The notes beneath the pieces were generated by a model. The model did not search any database, was not told where the DNA came from, and saw only the letters and a program-made list of their open reading frames with translations. A stretch of DNA of 64,000 bases, from assembly GCA_013373175.1 (NCBI GenBank), contig JABXII010000024.1, positions 29,109 through 93,108 of the forward strand. Direction: 5' to 3'. Below, piece after piece: positions 17,495 to 26,903 of the stretch. The number at the start of each line of letters is the position of its first letter. The stretch's first letter is position 1. The translations under genes were made by a program, and so were the position numbers. The stretch is from Campylobacteraceae bacterium (GTDB taxonomy: Bacteria; Campylobacterota; Campylobacteria; Campylobacterales; Arcobacteraceae).

Positions 17495-17522
17495 CCATCA
17501 TGTAACTAATATCATGTAGAAT
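17487..17522 (+). promoter_or_regulatory. Putative Pho box and promoter of pstC
   Basis: Three copies of TCATGTA occur at 17487, 17498 and 17512; the first two are TCATGTAAC, 11 bp apart. The string GTAACCA-TCA-TGTAACTA (17491-17508) matches the pstS box at every fixed position. TAGAAT (17517-17522) lies 16 bp after the start of TGTAA, as TATACT does at pstS. The box begins inside the last codons of the EAL-GGDEF gene. It probably gives pstCAB and the following genes their own low-phosphate promoter. Confidence 0.7.
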
Positions 17523-17550
17523 TACGCAAATTTAAACATAAAGGGAAGAT

Positions 17551-18480
17551 TTGCATTCATTTGAATCTAAAAACAAATCAACTGAATTAAAAGAGAACCT
17601 TATAAAAGGTGCATTGATTACAGCTTCTGTAATATCAATCCTTACTACATTTGGTATTCTTTTTTCAATTCTATTTGAAGCAATAGCCTTCTTTGAATTA
17701 AGAAGTTTCTGGTACTTCTTAACAGGAACAGTATGGTCGCCAGGTGTTGCAGGAAGTAAATTTGGAGCTATTCCAATTTTCGCTGGAACAATGATGATTA
17801 CTTTCATTGCAATGTTAGTTGCAATTCCTATTGGATTAGGTAGTGCTGTTTTTATGAGTGAGTACGCTTCTTACGAAACAAGGTCATATCTAAAACCAAT
17901 GCTAGAAATCCTTGCAGGTATTCCAACAGTTGTATATGGTTTCTTTGCAGCGATTACTGTTGCTCCTTTAATTGTAAAAGGTGCAGCTGCAATAGGATTA
18001 GAAGCTACTTTTAACTCAGCTTTAGCATCTGGAGTTGTAATGGGAATTATGATTATCCCTGTTATCTCATCACTTTCTGATGATGTTATTAAAGCAGTTC
18101 CAGATTCTCAAAGAAAAGCTTCACTTGGATTAGGAATGACTCAAGGGGAAACAATTAAAAACATTGTACTACCTTCAGCACTTCCAGGTATTATCTCTGC
18201 TTGTATTCTTGGTTTCTCAAAAGCAATTGGAGAAACAATGATTGTTGTAATGGCAGCAGGGTTAAGACCAAATCTATCATTTAATCCATTAGAAGATATG
18301 ACAACTGTTACAGTAACAATTGTAAACTCACTAGTTGGTGATTTTGAATTTAACTCACCTGAAACATTATCAGCATTTGCATTAGGACTTATGTTATTTG
18401 TTGTTACTTTAATACTTAATGTTATCTCATTAAGTTTAATTAGAAAATTCAAAGAAAAATATAAAGTGAATACATTATGA
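17551..18480 (+). CDS. pstC: Phosphate ABC transporter permease PstC
   Basis: It is one of two inner-membrane permease subunits of the high-affinity Pi importer. The 309-residue protein has about six transmembrane helices and the ABC-permease EAA-like loop (VPDSQRKASLGLGMTQGETIKNI). Typical Pst segments are FGAIPIFAGT, EILAGIPTVVYG and SKAIGETMIV. The start is TTG at 17551 with AAGGGAAG upstream. The stop overlaps the pstA start (ATGA). It belongs to the run pstC-pstA-pstB-phoU-like-psiE-like-RR-HK. Confidence 0.94.
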   Translation: MHSFESKNKSTELKENLIKGALITASVISILTTFGILFSILFEAIAFFELRSFWYFLTGTVWSPGVAGSKFGAIPIFAGTMMITFIAMLVAIPIGLGSAVFMSEYASYETRSYLKPMLEILAGIPTVVYGFFAAITVAPLIVKGAAAIGLEATFNSALASGVVMGIMIIPVISSLSDDVIKAVPDSQRKASLGLGMTQGETIKNIVLPSALPGIISACILGFSKAIGETMIVVMAAGLRPNLSFNPLEDMTTVTVTIVNSLVGDFEFNSPETLSAFALGLMLFVVTLILNVISLSLIRKFKEKYKVNTL

Positions 18481-19661
18481 TTAAAAGAAAAAATAAGAAT
18501 AAAGATAACCCATTTTATGACCCAACACTTTCAGGAAGGCATAGAAGTTCTAAAAGATTTAAGACTTTTACTTTATCTTCTTTAATCTTTTCAGTTGCAT
18601 TCTTAGCATTTTTCCTTTTTGACATTATTTCAAAAGGAAGTCCTGCATTCGAGCAAGCTTATGTAAATGTAAATGTAACATATAATGAAGCTTCAATGAA
18701 AAGTTATAGAAAAGCAATTGATAGAAAGTATTCAAGAATTGTATCAAGAGCATGGCTTAGAACACTGCCTATGGAAATGAAAAAGAATCCAGAATTAATG
18801 GGTACAACAGTTAAAATGTGGGTTCTAGCAGATGATCAAGTTGATCAATATTTAAAAGGTCATTACTATAAATTAAAGACAAAAGATAGAAGACTAATTG
18901 ATGATATGAAAGTAAATGGAGATGTTGAACTTAAATTCAATAAAATCTTCTTTTTAAATGGTGACTCAAAAACACCAGAATTTGCTGGTTTAAACTCTGC
19001 AATTGTTGGTTCTATTTTGACTTTAATTATTACGATGCTAGTTGCTTTCCCTATTGGAGTTATGACAGCGGTATATTTAGAAGAGTTTGCAGATGATAAT
19101 AAGTTCACTCAAACAATTGAAGTAAATATTAATAACCTTGCAGCAATTCCTTCAATTTTATTTGGTCTTTTAGGTCTTGCTATATTTATTAATCTTTTTG
19201 GAATGCCAAGATCTTCACCTTTAGTTGGTGGTTTAACACTTGCACTTATGACTTTACCTATTATTATTGTAAGTTCAAGGGCAGCATTAAGAGCAGTTCC
19301 AGATTCAATAAGACAAGCAGCATATGGCTTAGGATTAACAAAAATAGAAGTAACTAGAGACCACGTTTTACCATTAGCATTTCCTGGAATATTAACTGGT
19401 TCAATTATTGGTTTAGCACAAGCAATGGGTGAAACTGCACCACTAATCATCATTGGTATGATTGCATTTATCCCAGATTCACCAGAATCTATTTTCCAAG
19501 CAGCAACAGTTATGCCTGCACAGTTATTTACTTGGGCTGGTATGCCAGAGAGAATGTATATAGAAAAAACAGCAGCTGGTATTATGGTGTTATTAACAAT
19601 ATTAATTTCACTAAATGCATTAGCAATTTATCTTAGAAAAAAATATGAAGTAAAATGGTAA
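18477..19661 (+). CDS. pstA: Phosphate ABC transporter permease PstA, with periplasmic insertion
   Basis: At 394 residues it is about 100 longer than E. coli PstA. The excess follows the first transmembrane helix (LIFSVAFLAFFLFDII). Residues about 55-165 are hydrophilic (VNVNVTYNEASMKSYRKAID) and should face the periplasm, an arrangement resembling the DUF3333 extension of some PstA proteins. The core is standard: AIPSILFGLLGLAIF, the EAA-like loop VPDSIRQAAYGLGLT, and AQAMGETAPLIIIG. It overlaps pstC by 4 nt and is followed by pstB after 12 bp. Confidence 0.94.
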   Translation: MIKRKNKNKDNPFYDPTLSGRHRSSKRFKTFTLSSLIFSVAFLAFFLFDIISKGSPAFEQAYVNVNVTYNEASMKSYRKAIDRKYSRIVSRAWLRTLPMEMKKNPELMGTTVKMWVLADDQVDQYLKGHYYKLKTKDRRLIDDMKVNGDVELKFNKIFFLNGDSKTPEFAGLNSAIVGSILTLIITMLVAFPIGVMTAVYLEEFADDNKFTQTIEVNINNLAAIPSILFGLLGLAIFINLFGMPRSSPLVGGLTLALMTLPIIIVSSRAALRAVPDSIRQAAYGLGLTKIEVTRDHVLPLAFPGILTGSIIGLAQAMGETAPLIIIGMIAFIPDSPESIFQAATVMPAQLFTWAGMPERMYIEKTAAGIMVLLTILISLNALAIYLRKKYEVKW

Positions 19662-19673
19662 GGAATAGATAAG

Positions 19674-20441
19674 ATGTCAAATAATAGTATAAAAATAGAT
19701 GTAAACGAATTAAATTTATGGTACGGAGATAATCATGCACTTCATAATATCACTGTTCCTTTATATGAAAACAAAATCACAGCATTAATTGGACCATCAG
19801 GATGTGGTAAATCTACATTCTTAAGATGTTTAAATAGAATGAATGACTTAATTTCAAGTGTAAAAATTGATGGTTCAGTTGTTATTGATAAGAAGAATAT
19901 CTATGACAAAGATGTAGATGAAGTAAGTGTTAGAAAAAAGATTGGTATGGTATTTCAACAACCAAATCCATTTCCAAAATCTATTTATGAAAATGTAGCT
20001 TATGCTCCTTTAAAACATGGTCATGTAAAAAAAGGAAAAGCTTGTGATGAACTTGTTGAAAAAGCCCTTATTGATGCTGGACTTTGGGAAGAAGTAAAAG
20101 ATAAATTACAAGAACCTGGTACTTCACTTTCTGGTGGTCAACAACAAAGACTTTGTATTGCAAGAACAATTGCAGTTAAACCAGAAGTTATTTTAATGGA
20201 TGAGCCAACATCAGCACTTGACCCTATTTCAACAGAAAAGATTGAAGCATTAATGTTAGAACTTAAAAAGAAATATACAATTGTAACTGTAACTCATAAT
20301 ATGCAACAAGCGGCAAGGGTAGCAGATTATACAGCATTTTTCCACCTAGGAAAACTAATAGAGTATGATGAAACAGAAACTATTTTTGTTAACCCATCAA
20401 ATAAAAAAACTGAAGATTATATTACAGGAAGGTTCGGATAA
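19674..20441 (+). CDS. pstB: Phosphate ABC transporter ATP-binding protein
   Basis: The cytoplasmic ATPase of the Pst importer, 255 residues. Walker A is GPSGCGKST, the Q-loop region [19 protein letters not shown] (NPFPKSI is typical of PstB). The signature is [14 protein letters not shown], Walker [14 protein letters not shown] and the H-loop [12 protein letters not shown]. Its stop and the next gene's start share a base (TAATG). Confidence 0.98.
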   Translation: MSNNSIKIDVNELNLWYGDNHALHNITVPLYENKITALIGPSGCGKSTFLRCLNRMNDLISSVKIDGSVVIDKKNIYDKDVDEVSVRKKIGMVFQQPNPFPKSIYENVAYAPLKHGHVKKGKACDELVEKALIDAGLWEEVKDKLQEPGTSLSGGQQQRLCIARTIAVKPEVILMDEPTSALDPISTEKIEALMLELKKKYTIVTVTHNMQQAARVADYTAFFHLGKLIEYDETETIFVNPSNKKTEDYITGRFG

Positions 20442-21109
20442 TGTTAAAACCATATATTGAAAGTATTAATAAAATAAAAGAAGAAATCACAACTATAGGA
20501 GAAGAGATTTCTCATGCTAATAAAATCTCTTTATCTGCTTTAAAAGAGAATGACCCATCAATGTTAAAAGATGTGAATCTATCTTTAAAAAAGTTATCTT
20601 CTAAATCAAATGAAATTGATAACTTAATAGTTAAAACTTTAGCCCTTTATTCACCAGAAGCTAAAGACTTAAGAGAGATGGTTTCTTATTTAAAGATTAC
20701 AAATGAACTTATGAGAGCAGCATCGTATTCAAAAACATTTGCTAAAAACTTTAGAAAGTCATTTTCTCCAGAACTAAATGCGGATGCAATTTTAGAGTAT
20801 GCAATTCCTTTATTAAAAACATCAAACCTAGCACTTAATACAGCAATTGAGATGATTGGGGAAGATGATGAAAAAATCATTGAGGAAAAATTCAACAAAG
20901 TATTAGTTGAAGATAGTAAAACTGATGATTTATATGCAATGATTGAGAAAAACATTTTAAAACTTATTACTAGAAACATTGAACTTTCAAAAGACTATTT
21001 TGAAGTATTAAGCTCACTAAGAAGATTAGAAAAAATATCAGGAAGAGCTTCATCTATTGCTAATCTTTTAGTTTTTGCTGAAGTTGGTGGAGACTTAGAA
21101 AACGTATAA
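20441..21109 (+). CDS. PhoU-domain protein
   Basis: This 222-residue, all-helical cytoplasmic protein has the layout of PhoU: two three-helix bundles with the conserved stretches LYSPEAKDLREMVSYLKITNELMRAASYS and EVLSSLRRLEKISGRASSIANLLVFA. PhoU links the Pst transporter to the PhoR kinase and keeps the Pho response off when phosphate is plentiful. Here it lies directly between pstB and the regulators, which fits that job. It is not a close copy of E. coli PhoU, so I give no symbol. Confidence 0.85.
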   Translation: MLKPYIESINKIKEEITTIGEEISHANKISLSALKENDPSMLKDVNLSLKKLSSKSNEIDNLIVKTLALYSPEAKDLREMVSYLKITNELMRAASYSKTFAKNFRKSFSPELNADAILEYAIPLLKTSNLALNTAIEMIGEDDEKIIEEKFNKVLVEDSKTDDLYAMIEKNILKLITRNIELSKDYFEVLSSLRRLEKISGRASSIANLLVFAEVGGDLENV

Positions 21110-21113
21110 TTGT

Positions 21114-21518
21114 ATGAAAGCCATTCATAAAATAAAATCTTACTTCAACTCAAATTATGAAGTATTAGCAGCTATAGTTATCTTTACGATAGTTTTAGTT
21201 GCTAAGTTAGAGTTTTACAAAACAATCATCTTAATGCTTGAATTTATTGTTTTAATGGAAGTAGCTAAGATGATTTCTGATTTTATAAAAAAAGAGAAAC
21301 TAAGACTTAGGTTTGTTATTGATATCTTTATTATTTTTCTAATTAGAGATGTAATAATATATACTTCCCATGAAAAGAAAGACTACTTCACTATATTGTT
21401 TTTACTTTTTGTTATCTTTGTATTCTTTATTTTTAGAATATTAGCTATAAAATACTCTCCAGGAATTGTAAAACTACAAAAAGAATCTATCCAAGGGAAA
21501 AAAGAAGAAAATGAGTGA
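21114..21518 (+). CDS. PsiE-like phosphate-starvation membrane protein
   Basis: The 134-residue protein has about four hydrophobic helices. The segments EFIVLMEVAKMISDFI, then LRLRFVIDIFIIFLIRDVII, resemble the phosphate-starvation-inducible PsiE family, for which no biochemical activity is settled. It sits 4 bp after the phoU-like gene, and its 3' end overlaps the response-regulator start by 8 nt, so it is part of the phosphate operon. The hydrophilic tail (ESIQGKKEENE) is short. The family call rests on these segments and on context. Confidence 0.72.
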   Translation: MKAIHKIKSYFNSNYEVLAAIVIFTIVLVAKLEFYKTIILMLEFIVLMEVAKMISDFIKKEKLRLRFVIDIFIIFLIRDVIIYTSHEKKDYFTILFLLFVIFVFFIFRILAIKYSPGIVKLQKESIQGKKEENE

Positions 21519-22185
21519 TAAATTAATATTAATAGTTGAAGATGAAGAAGATATTTTAGAACTTTTAGAGTATACACTCCAAAAAGAAGGTTATGAAACA
21601 ATTGGATTTTTAAGTGTAAATGAAAAACTAGAAAAAATTTTAGATGAAGAATATATTGATTTAATACTTATGGATAGAAACCTTCCAGGGATAGATGGAA
21701 CTGAGTTTATAAACAAAATAAAAGAGAAAGGTTATAACTCACCTGTTATTTATTTAACTGCAAAAGATAAAGACGAAGATATTTTAGATGGCTTTGATTC
21801 CCATGCAGATGACTATATTACAAAACCTTTCAAAATCCAAGAATTATTAGCAAGGGTAAAAGCTGTTATAAAAAGAAGTTCAAAGGATGTTGATATTTTA
21901 AAAATTAGAGATATCACATATAAAGCGGCAAATAAAAAGTTTTTTATAGAAGATAAAGTAATTGAACTTACTCATTTAGAACATGATTTATTATTAGAGT
22001 TTATTAAAAATAGAGATATTTTAATGACCAGAGAGCACTTACTTGAAACTGTGTGGGAAGACTCTTATGATAAAAAACTAAAAACTGTAAATGTTGCAAT
22101 CAAAAGATTAAAAGCTAAAATTGACCCTGATAATAAAAAAGAGTACATTAAATCTGTTAGAGGAGAAGGTTACTTATTTTGCTAA
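21511..22185 (+). CDS. OmpR/PhoB-type response regulator
   Basis: The 224-residue protein has a complete receiver: ILIVEDEEDI acidic pocket, phosphoacceptor Asp in LILMDRNLPGIDG, YLTAKD switch residue and Lys in TKPFKI. An OmpR-type winged helix follows (MTREHLLETVWEDSYDKKLKTVNVAIKRLKAKI). It probably activates the pst promoters through the GTAACCA-N3-TGTAA sites, as PhoB or Campylobacter PhosR do. The binding is inferred from context. It overlaps the psiE-like gene by 8 nt and the kinase gene by 7 nt. Confidence 0.92.
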   Translation: MSDKLILIVEDEEDILELLEYTLQKEGYETIGFLSVNEKLEKILDEEYIDLILMDRNLPGIDGTEFINKIKEKGYNSPVIYLTAKDKDEDILDGFDSHADDYITKPFKIQELLARVKAVIKRSSKDVDILKIRDITYKAANKKFFIEDKVIELTHLEHDLLLEFIKNRDILMTREHLLETVWEDSYDKKLKTVNVAIKRLKAKIDPDNKKEYIKSVRGEGYLFC

Positions 22186-23558
22186 AACTTCATCAACTAT
22201 TTTTTAGAACCTTTTCTTTAATCTTTTTACTTGTGTTAATTATTATTAGTGCCACAACATACTATTGGTCAAAAAATATATATTTAGATCAAATTGAAAA
22301 AAACCTATCTCAAAATATAGACTCTCTTTCACTAAATCTAAACTCCTTTAAAAACCTTGATTACATTATCAAAACCTTTAAAGCAAAAACTGGACTTAGA
22401 ATTACTATTATTGATGAAGAAGGTAAAGTTATAGGCGATAGTGATAGAGATATCAAAACAATGGAAAATCATTCAACTAGATATGAGATTATTCATGCAA
22501 AATATGAAGGTTATGGGAAAAAGATTAGATTTTCACATACTTTAAATGAAGAACTTTTATATGTAGCAAAAAAGATAGTCATTGATGATGAAATATATTA
22601 CTTAAGATTAGCAGATTATACTGCTAAAATTATTGAAAATTTTACAAAATTATCTTTTCAAATAATTGCATTTATTTCTATGTTTATAATTGTTGCTTTT
22701 ATTGCTACATATTTAATAAGTATTAAAATTAGAAATGAAACAAATGCTATTTTAGGCTACTTAATAGAACTAAGTAATAAAAAGCCTACTTCTGGTATTT
22801 ACTCAGATTTTTCAGAAGAGTTTTACAAAATTACAAGACTTTTAAACAAAGTAGCTTCTAAACTTGCCAAAAGAGAAAAACAAAAATCAAAGCAAACAGC
22901 AAAATTAAAACTTGCTAATAAACAAAAAGATGAGATAATTTCTGCTATTTCCCATGAGTTTAAAAATCCTATTGCAGTTGTTACAGGATATAGTGAAACT
23001 ATTCTTTCAGATAAAGACCTTCCTGAACCTATGAAAGAGAAGTTTTTAAGAAAGATTCATTCAAATGGGATAAAGATGTCTCATATTATTGATAAATTAA
23101 GACTTACCCTAAAACTAGAAGAAGGTAAACAACAAATACTTACAACAAAATCTTCTATAATGAAAATATGTAAGCAAGTTGTATCTGATTTAAATGATAA
23201 ATATCCAAATAGAGAAATAGTCATTGAAGCAAATGAAGATTATGAATTTAATATTGATGAAACCCTATTTAGGATGGCCTTAGAAAACTTAGTTGAAAAT
23301 GCTTTAAAATACTCAGAAGATGAAGTAATAGTAAGCTTTGATGCAAAGCAAATTAGTATTGTTGATAAAGGAATTGGCATTAGTGAAACTGACTTAAGAA
23401 ATATTAGACAAAAGTTTTATAGAGTTTCACAAAATGGTTGGAATAACTCTCTTGGACTTGGATTGTTTATCGTTTCTTCTATTATATCTTTACATAATTT
23501 TACATTAGAAATTAAGAGTGAACTTTCAAAGGGTTCTGAATTTATAATAAAATATTAA
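22179..23558 (+). CDS. Sensor histidine kinase (PhoR/PhosS-type)
   Basis: The 459-residue membrane kinase has transmembrane helices at about 9-30 and 165-190 flanking a periplasmic domain of about 130 residues. The H-box is AISHEFKNPIAVVTGYSE (phosphorylated His). The N-box is NLVENALKYS and the G-boxes VDKGIGIS and LGLGLFIVSS. The start is TTG at 22179, inside the regulator gene (7-nt overlap). It is the last gene of the phosphate island. The signal is probably relayed by the Pst complex and PhoU-like protein rather than by direct phosphate binding; this is family knowledge. Confidence 0.92.
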   Translation: MLKLHQLFFRTFSLIFLLVLIIISATTYYWSKNIYLDQIEKNLSQNIDSLSLNLNSFKNLDYIIKTFKAKTGLRITIIDEEGKVIGDSDRDIKTMENHSTRYEIIHAKYEGYGKKIRFSHTLNEELLYVAKKIVIDDEIYYLRLADYTAKIIENFTKLSFQIIAFISMFIIVAFIATYLISIKIRNETNAILGYLIELSNKKPTSGIYSDFSEEFYKITRLLNKVASKLAKREKQKSKQTAKLKLANKQKDEIISAISHEFKNPIAVVTGYSETILSDKDLPEPMKEKFLRKIHSNGIKMSHIIDKLRLTLKLEEGKQQILTTKSSIMKICKQVVSDLNDKYPNREIVIEANEDYEFNIDETLFRMALENLVENALKYSEDEVIVSFDAKQISIVDKGIGISETDLRNIRQKFYRVSQNGWNNSLGLGLFIVSSIISLHNFTLEIKSELSKGSEFIIKY

Positions 23559-23634
23559 ATAATACTTAATTTAAGTATTATTTAAGTGAAGCTACACTAT
23601 TATTCCACCTCATTAACAAAATCGGAGAAAATAA

Positions 23635-24054
23635 ATGAAATTTACTCAAATGGCAAAAGCTAACGAAATCGAAAGAGATTGGATAGTAGTTGATGCAACG
23701 GATAAAGTGTTTGGTAGAATTATTACTGAAGTTGCAACACTATTAAGAGGTAAACATAAACCTAGTTATACTCCAAATGTTGACTGTGGAGATAACGTAA
23801 TTATCATCAATGCTTCAAAAGCAAAGTTCACTGGAGCTAAATTAGAAGATAAAAACTATTATACTCACTCAGGATACTTTGGAAGTACTAAGACACACAA
23901 GATGTCAGATATGTTAGAAAATAACCCTGAAAAACTATATAAATTAGCAACTAGAGGTATGCTTCCAAAAACAAAACTTGGAAAAACAATGCTAAAAAAA
24001 TTAAAAGTATACGCAGGTTCAGAGCACCCTCACACTGCGCAAATTAAAGGATAA
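23635..24054 (+). CDS. rplM: 50S ribosomal protein L13
   Basis: The 139-residue protein ([19 protein letters not shown]...[18 protein letters not shown]) is full-length L13. A GGAGAAAATAA site precedes the ATG. It is followed by rpsI after 5 bp in the universal rplM-rpsI order. Confidence 0.98.
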   Translation: MKFTQMAKANEIERDWIVVDATDKVFGRIITEVATLLRGKHKPSYTPNVDCGDNVIIINASKAKFTGAKLEDKNYYTHSGYFGSTKTHKMSDMLENNPEKLYKLATRGMLPKTKLGKTMLKKLKVYAGSEHPHTAQIKG

Positions 24055-24059
24055 GACTA

Positions 24060-24449
24060 ATGGCAAAAGTATACGCAACTGGAAGAAGAAAATCTGCTGT
24101 AGCTAAAGTATGGTTAGAAAACGGTACTGGTGAAATTACAATTAATGGTCAAACTTTAGACGCATGGTTAGGTGGACACGAAGCTATCAAAAAAAGAGTT
24201 ATGCAACCACTAGAAGTATCTAAACAAGAAACTTCTGTAAATGTTGTTGTAAAAACTGTTGGTGGTGGTTATTCTGCACAAGCTGACGCTGTAAGACATG
24301 GTCTTTCAAGAGCTTTAGTTGCTTATGATGAGCAATTCAGAGCTATCTTAAAACCTTATGGTCTATTAACAAGAGACGCAAGAGCGGTTGAGAGAAAAAA
24401 ATACGGAAGAAGAAAAGCAAGAAAATCTACACAATTCTCAAAAAGATAA
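24060..24449 (+). CDS. rpsI: 30S ribosomal protein S9
   Basis: The 129-residue protein ([20 protein letters not shown]) ends in the conserved basic tail [17 protein letters not shown], which contacts P-site tRNA. A strong terminator follows at 24494-24523. Confidence 0.98.
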   Translation: MAKVYATGRRKSAVAKVWLENGTGEITINGQTLDAWLGGHEAIKKRVMQPLEVSKQETSVNVVVKTVGGGYSAQADAVRHGLSRALVAYDEQFRAILKPYGLLTRDARAVERKKYGRRKARKSTQFSKR

Positions 24450-24493
24450 TCTGTACTATTCAAATTATTTTGCAATTGTGCAAAGCTTTTTAC

Positions 24494-24523
24494 AAAGGAG
24501 GGACTTATGTCTCTCCTTTTTTT
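24494..24523 (+). terminator. Rho-independent terminator after rpsI
   Basis: AAAGGAGGGAC pairs with GTCTCTCCTTT (11 bp, one G-U) around TTAT and runs into a T tract. Confidence 0.88.
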
Positions 24524-24567
24524 ATGCACTTTTTTCAATCAAAGATTAAAAAAGATATAATCTTTTT

Positions 24568-26067
24568 ATGAAAAAAATAGTATTAATATTTATCTTAATT
24601 GTAACAGTAAATGCAAGTACCCTCAACCTTTCTATGACTTCAAGTCCAAGTCGTTTAAACCCTATTTTATCAAATGATACAGCTAGTACACAAGTTTCTG
24701 GATGGCTTTTTAATGGACTTTTTAAATATGATAAAGATGGAAATATTATCAATGATATTGCTTCTTCATACAAGTTTGAAAACAATACAAAACTTCTAAT
24801 AAATTTACGAAAAGATGTGCTTTGGCATGATGGAGTTAAAGTAACTGCCCATGATGTAGTTTTTACCTATGAAAAAGTTATTGACCCAAAGGTTTTTAAC
24901 TCTATTGTTTCAAACTTTAAAGAAGTGAAAAGTGTAAAAGCTCTTGATGATTATACTCTTGAAGTAATCTACAAAAAACCTTATTTTAAAGCTTTAACTA
25001 TCTGGATGATTGGTCTTTTACCAAAACACATTTTAAAAGATGAAAAAAATCTAATGACAAGCTCTTTTAACAAAAATCCAATAGGAAATGGTCCTTATAA
25101 ACTTGATTCATTTAAAAACTCTTCGGATATCACTTTAAAAGCAAATGAAGACTACTTTGAAGGGAAACCTAAAATTGATACTATTCATTTCAAGTTTCTT
25201 CCAAGTCCTGATACAGTTTTTTTAATGTTAAAAGAAAATAAGTTAGATATAGGAGGATTATCTCCACTTCAAATAGATAGACAAATCGATGAAAAATTTA
25301 AAAAAGATTTTAAGATAGTAGAGCAACAAAGTTTTTCATACGCATATTTAGGTTTTAATCTTAGAAATAAAAAATTCCAAGACAAAAGAGTTAGAGAAGC
25401 TTTATCCTTAGCAATAGATAGACAAGAAATAGTTGATATTCTTTTCTTCGGACATGGAAAAGTTTGTAATGGACCTTTTTTACCTGGAAGTTTTGCTTTT
25501 AATGAGGAAGTAAAACAAATAAAACAAAACCAAGAGAAAGCCAAAGAACTTTTAAAGCAAGCTGGATATGATAAAAACAATCCATTTACCTTTGAGATAG
25601 TTACAAACACTGGAAATGATATCAGACTTAATGCAGCTCTTATTATGCAATATCAACTTGAAAAGATTGGAGTAAAAGCAAAAATCAAAGTAATGGAATG
25701 GCAAGCATTTTTAAATACAATTGTTCATCCAAGAAAATTTGAAACAGTACTTTTAGGTTGGAGTTTAGCTCTTATGCCAGATGCTTATCCTTTATGGCAT
25801 AGTGACTCAGATAAAACGGGAAGATTTAATCTTGTTGGATATAGAAACCCTACAGTAGACAAACTTATTGAAAAAGGTTCCCTTACAATTGACCAAGAAG
25901 AATTAAGCTTAATATATAAAAAACTTTTTAAAATAATCAGTAATGATTTACCTTATCTATTTTTATATATTCCAAACTCAATTACTGTTGTAAACTCTCA
26001 AATTAAAAATGTAGAACCCGCATTTATAGGTGTTATGCATAATCAAAAAGATTGGATTAAACCATAA
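24568..26067 (+). CDS. Extracellular solute-binding protein, family 5 (peptide/nickel type)
   Basis: The 499-residue protein has a signal peptide (MKKIVLIFILIVTVNA) and the fold signature of DppA/OppA-type proteins: LRKDVLWHDGVKVTAHDVVFTYE, GNGPYKLDSFK and RVREALSLAIDRQEIVDILFFG. It should bind an oligopeptide or similar ligand in the periplasm. No ABC permease or ATPase gene lies beside it, so it either uses a transporter encoded elsewhere or works alone. The ligand cannot be read from the sequence. Confidence 0.9.
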   Translation: MKKIVLIFILIVTVNASTLNLSMTSSPSRLNPILSNDTASTQVSGWLFNGLFKYDKDGNIINDIASSYKFENNTKLLINLRKDVLWHDGVKVTAHDVVFTYEKVIDPKVFNSIVSNFKEVKSVKALDDYTLEVIYKKPYFKALTIWMIGLLPKHILKDEKNLMTSSFNKNPIGNGPYKLDSFKNSSDITLKANEDYFEGKPKIDTIHFKFLPSPDTVFLMLKENKLDIGGLSPLQIDRQIDEKFKKDFKIVEQQSFSYAYLGFNLRNKKFQDKRVREALSLAIDRQEIVDILFFGHGKVCNGPFLPGSFAFNEEVKQIKQNQEKAKELLKQAGYDKNNPFTFEIVTNTGNDIRLNAALIMQYQLEKIGVKAKIKVMEWQAFLNTIVHPRKFETVLLGWSLALMPDAYPLWHSDSDKTGRFNLVGYRNPTVDKLIEKGSLTIDQEELSLIYKKLFKIISNDLPYLFLYIPNSITVVNSQIKNVEPAFIGVMHNQKDWIKP

Positions 26068-26146
26068 AAAATTAGTTTATAAATTAAATATGCTTGTAAT
26101 GAATTTTATACTATATTACAAATAAAATTTTTAGGACGGATTAATA

Positions 26147-26791
26147 GTGGAAAAGATTATACTTTTTGATTTAGATGGAACACTAATAGACTCAACTGAG
26201 GCTATTGTATCTACTTTTCATCACTCATTTAAAGAACTAAATTATGATTTTCAAGGAACTGATGAAGATATTAAATCCTTAATCGGACATCCTTTAGATA
26301 TTATGTATCAAGACTTAGGTATCGACAAAGAAGTTGTATGGGATTTTGTTGATTCTTATAAAGAAAGATATAGACAAATATCAAGACAACAAACAGAGTT
26401 ATTAGAGTTTGCAAAAGAAGCAGTTGAATTAGCAAATACTTTTGCAAGACTTTCTGTTGTTACTACAAAAACAGGACTTTATAGTCAAGAACTATTAGAG
26501 CACATGGATATAATGCAATACTTTGAACATATCACAGGAAGAGAGCATGTAGAACATCCAAAACCACATCCTGAACCAATTCATAGAACACTTGATTTAA
26601 TGCAAATTAAAGAAACTTGTGACATCTGGATGGTTGGAGATACTGAACTTGACCTAATAGCAGCACAAAGTGCAGGAGTTAACTGTGTTGGTGTAACTTG
26701 TGGATATGGAAAAGAAGACTCACTAAAAGAGCATACTCCATTTATTGTAAAAAACCCTCTTGAAGCTGTACAACTAATAAAAGATATGTAA
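26147..26791 (+). CDS. HAD-superfamily phosphatase (phosphoglycolate-phosphatase-like)
   Basis: The 214-residue protein has HAD motif I FDLDGTLIDSTEAI and a helical cap. Motif II is VVTTKTG, the conserved Lys/Pro lies in HPKPHPEPI and motif III is MVGDTELDLIAAQSAG. This is the Gph/PpaX subgroup, which removes phosphate from small metabolites. Phosphoglycolate is the commonest substrate, but this is not proven. The start is GTG at 26147 with AGGACGG upstream. It is a single gene. Confidence 0.88.
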   Translation: MEKIILFDLDGTLIDSTEAIVSTFHHSFKELNYDFQGTDEDIKSLIGHPLDIMYQDLGIDKEVVWDFVDSYKERYRQISRQQTELLEFAKEAVELANTFARLSVVTTKTGLYSQELLEHMDIMQYFEHITGREHVEHPKPHPEPIHRTLDLMQIKETCDIWMVGDTELDLIAAQSAGVNCVGVTCGYGKEDSLKEHTPFIVKNPLEAVQLIKDM

Positions 26792-26800
26792 TCTTTTATT
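26776..26800 (+). terminator. Hairpin over the end of the HAD gene
   Basis: AATAAAAGAT pairs with ATCTTTTATT around ATGTA. It includes the stop codon and is followed by a loose T-rich stretch, so termination is likely but weak. Confidence 0.4.
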
Positions 26801-26903
26801 GGTTTATTACTTTTAAATAAACTTTATCTATTTACCATTCATACTTTTTTAAGTTTTTTTTAATTATTATCTATATATAGACTTAGAATTATAAGGATAG
26901 ATA

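Noticed and set aside
24568-26067. Nickel-binding NikA assignment for the family-5 binding protein
   Set aside because: No nickel transporter genes or metal-ligand residues support this over a peptide ligand.
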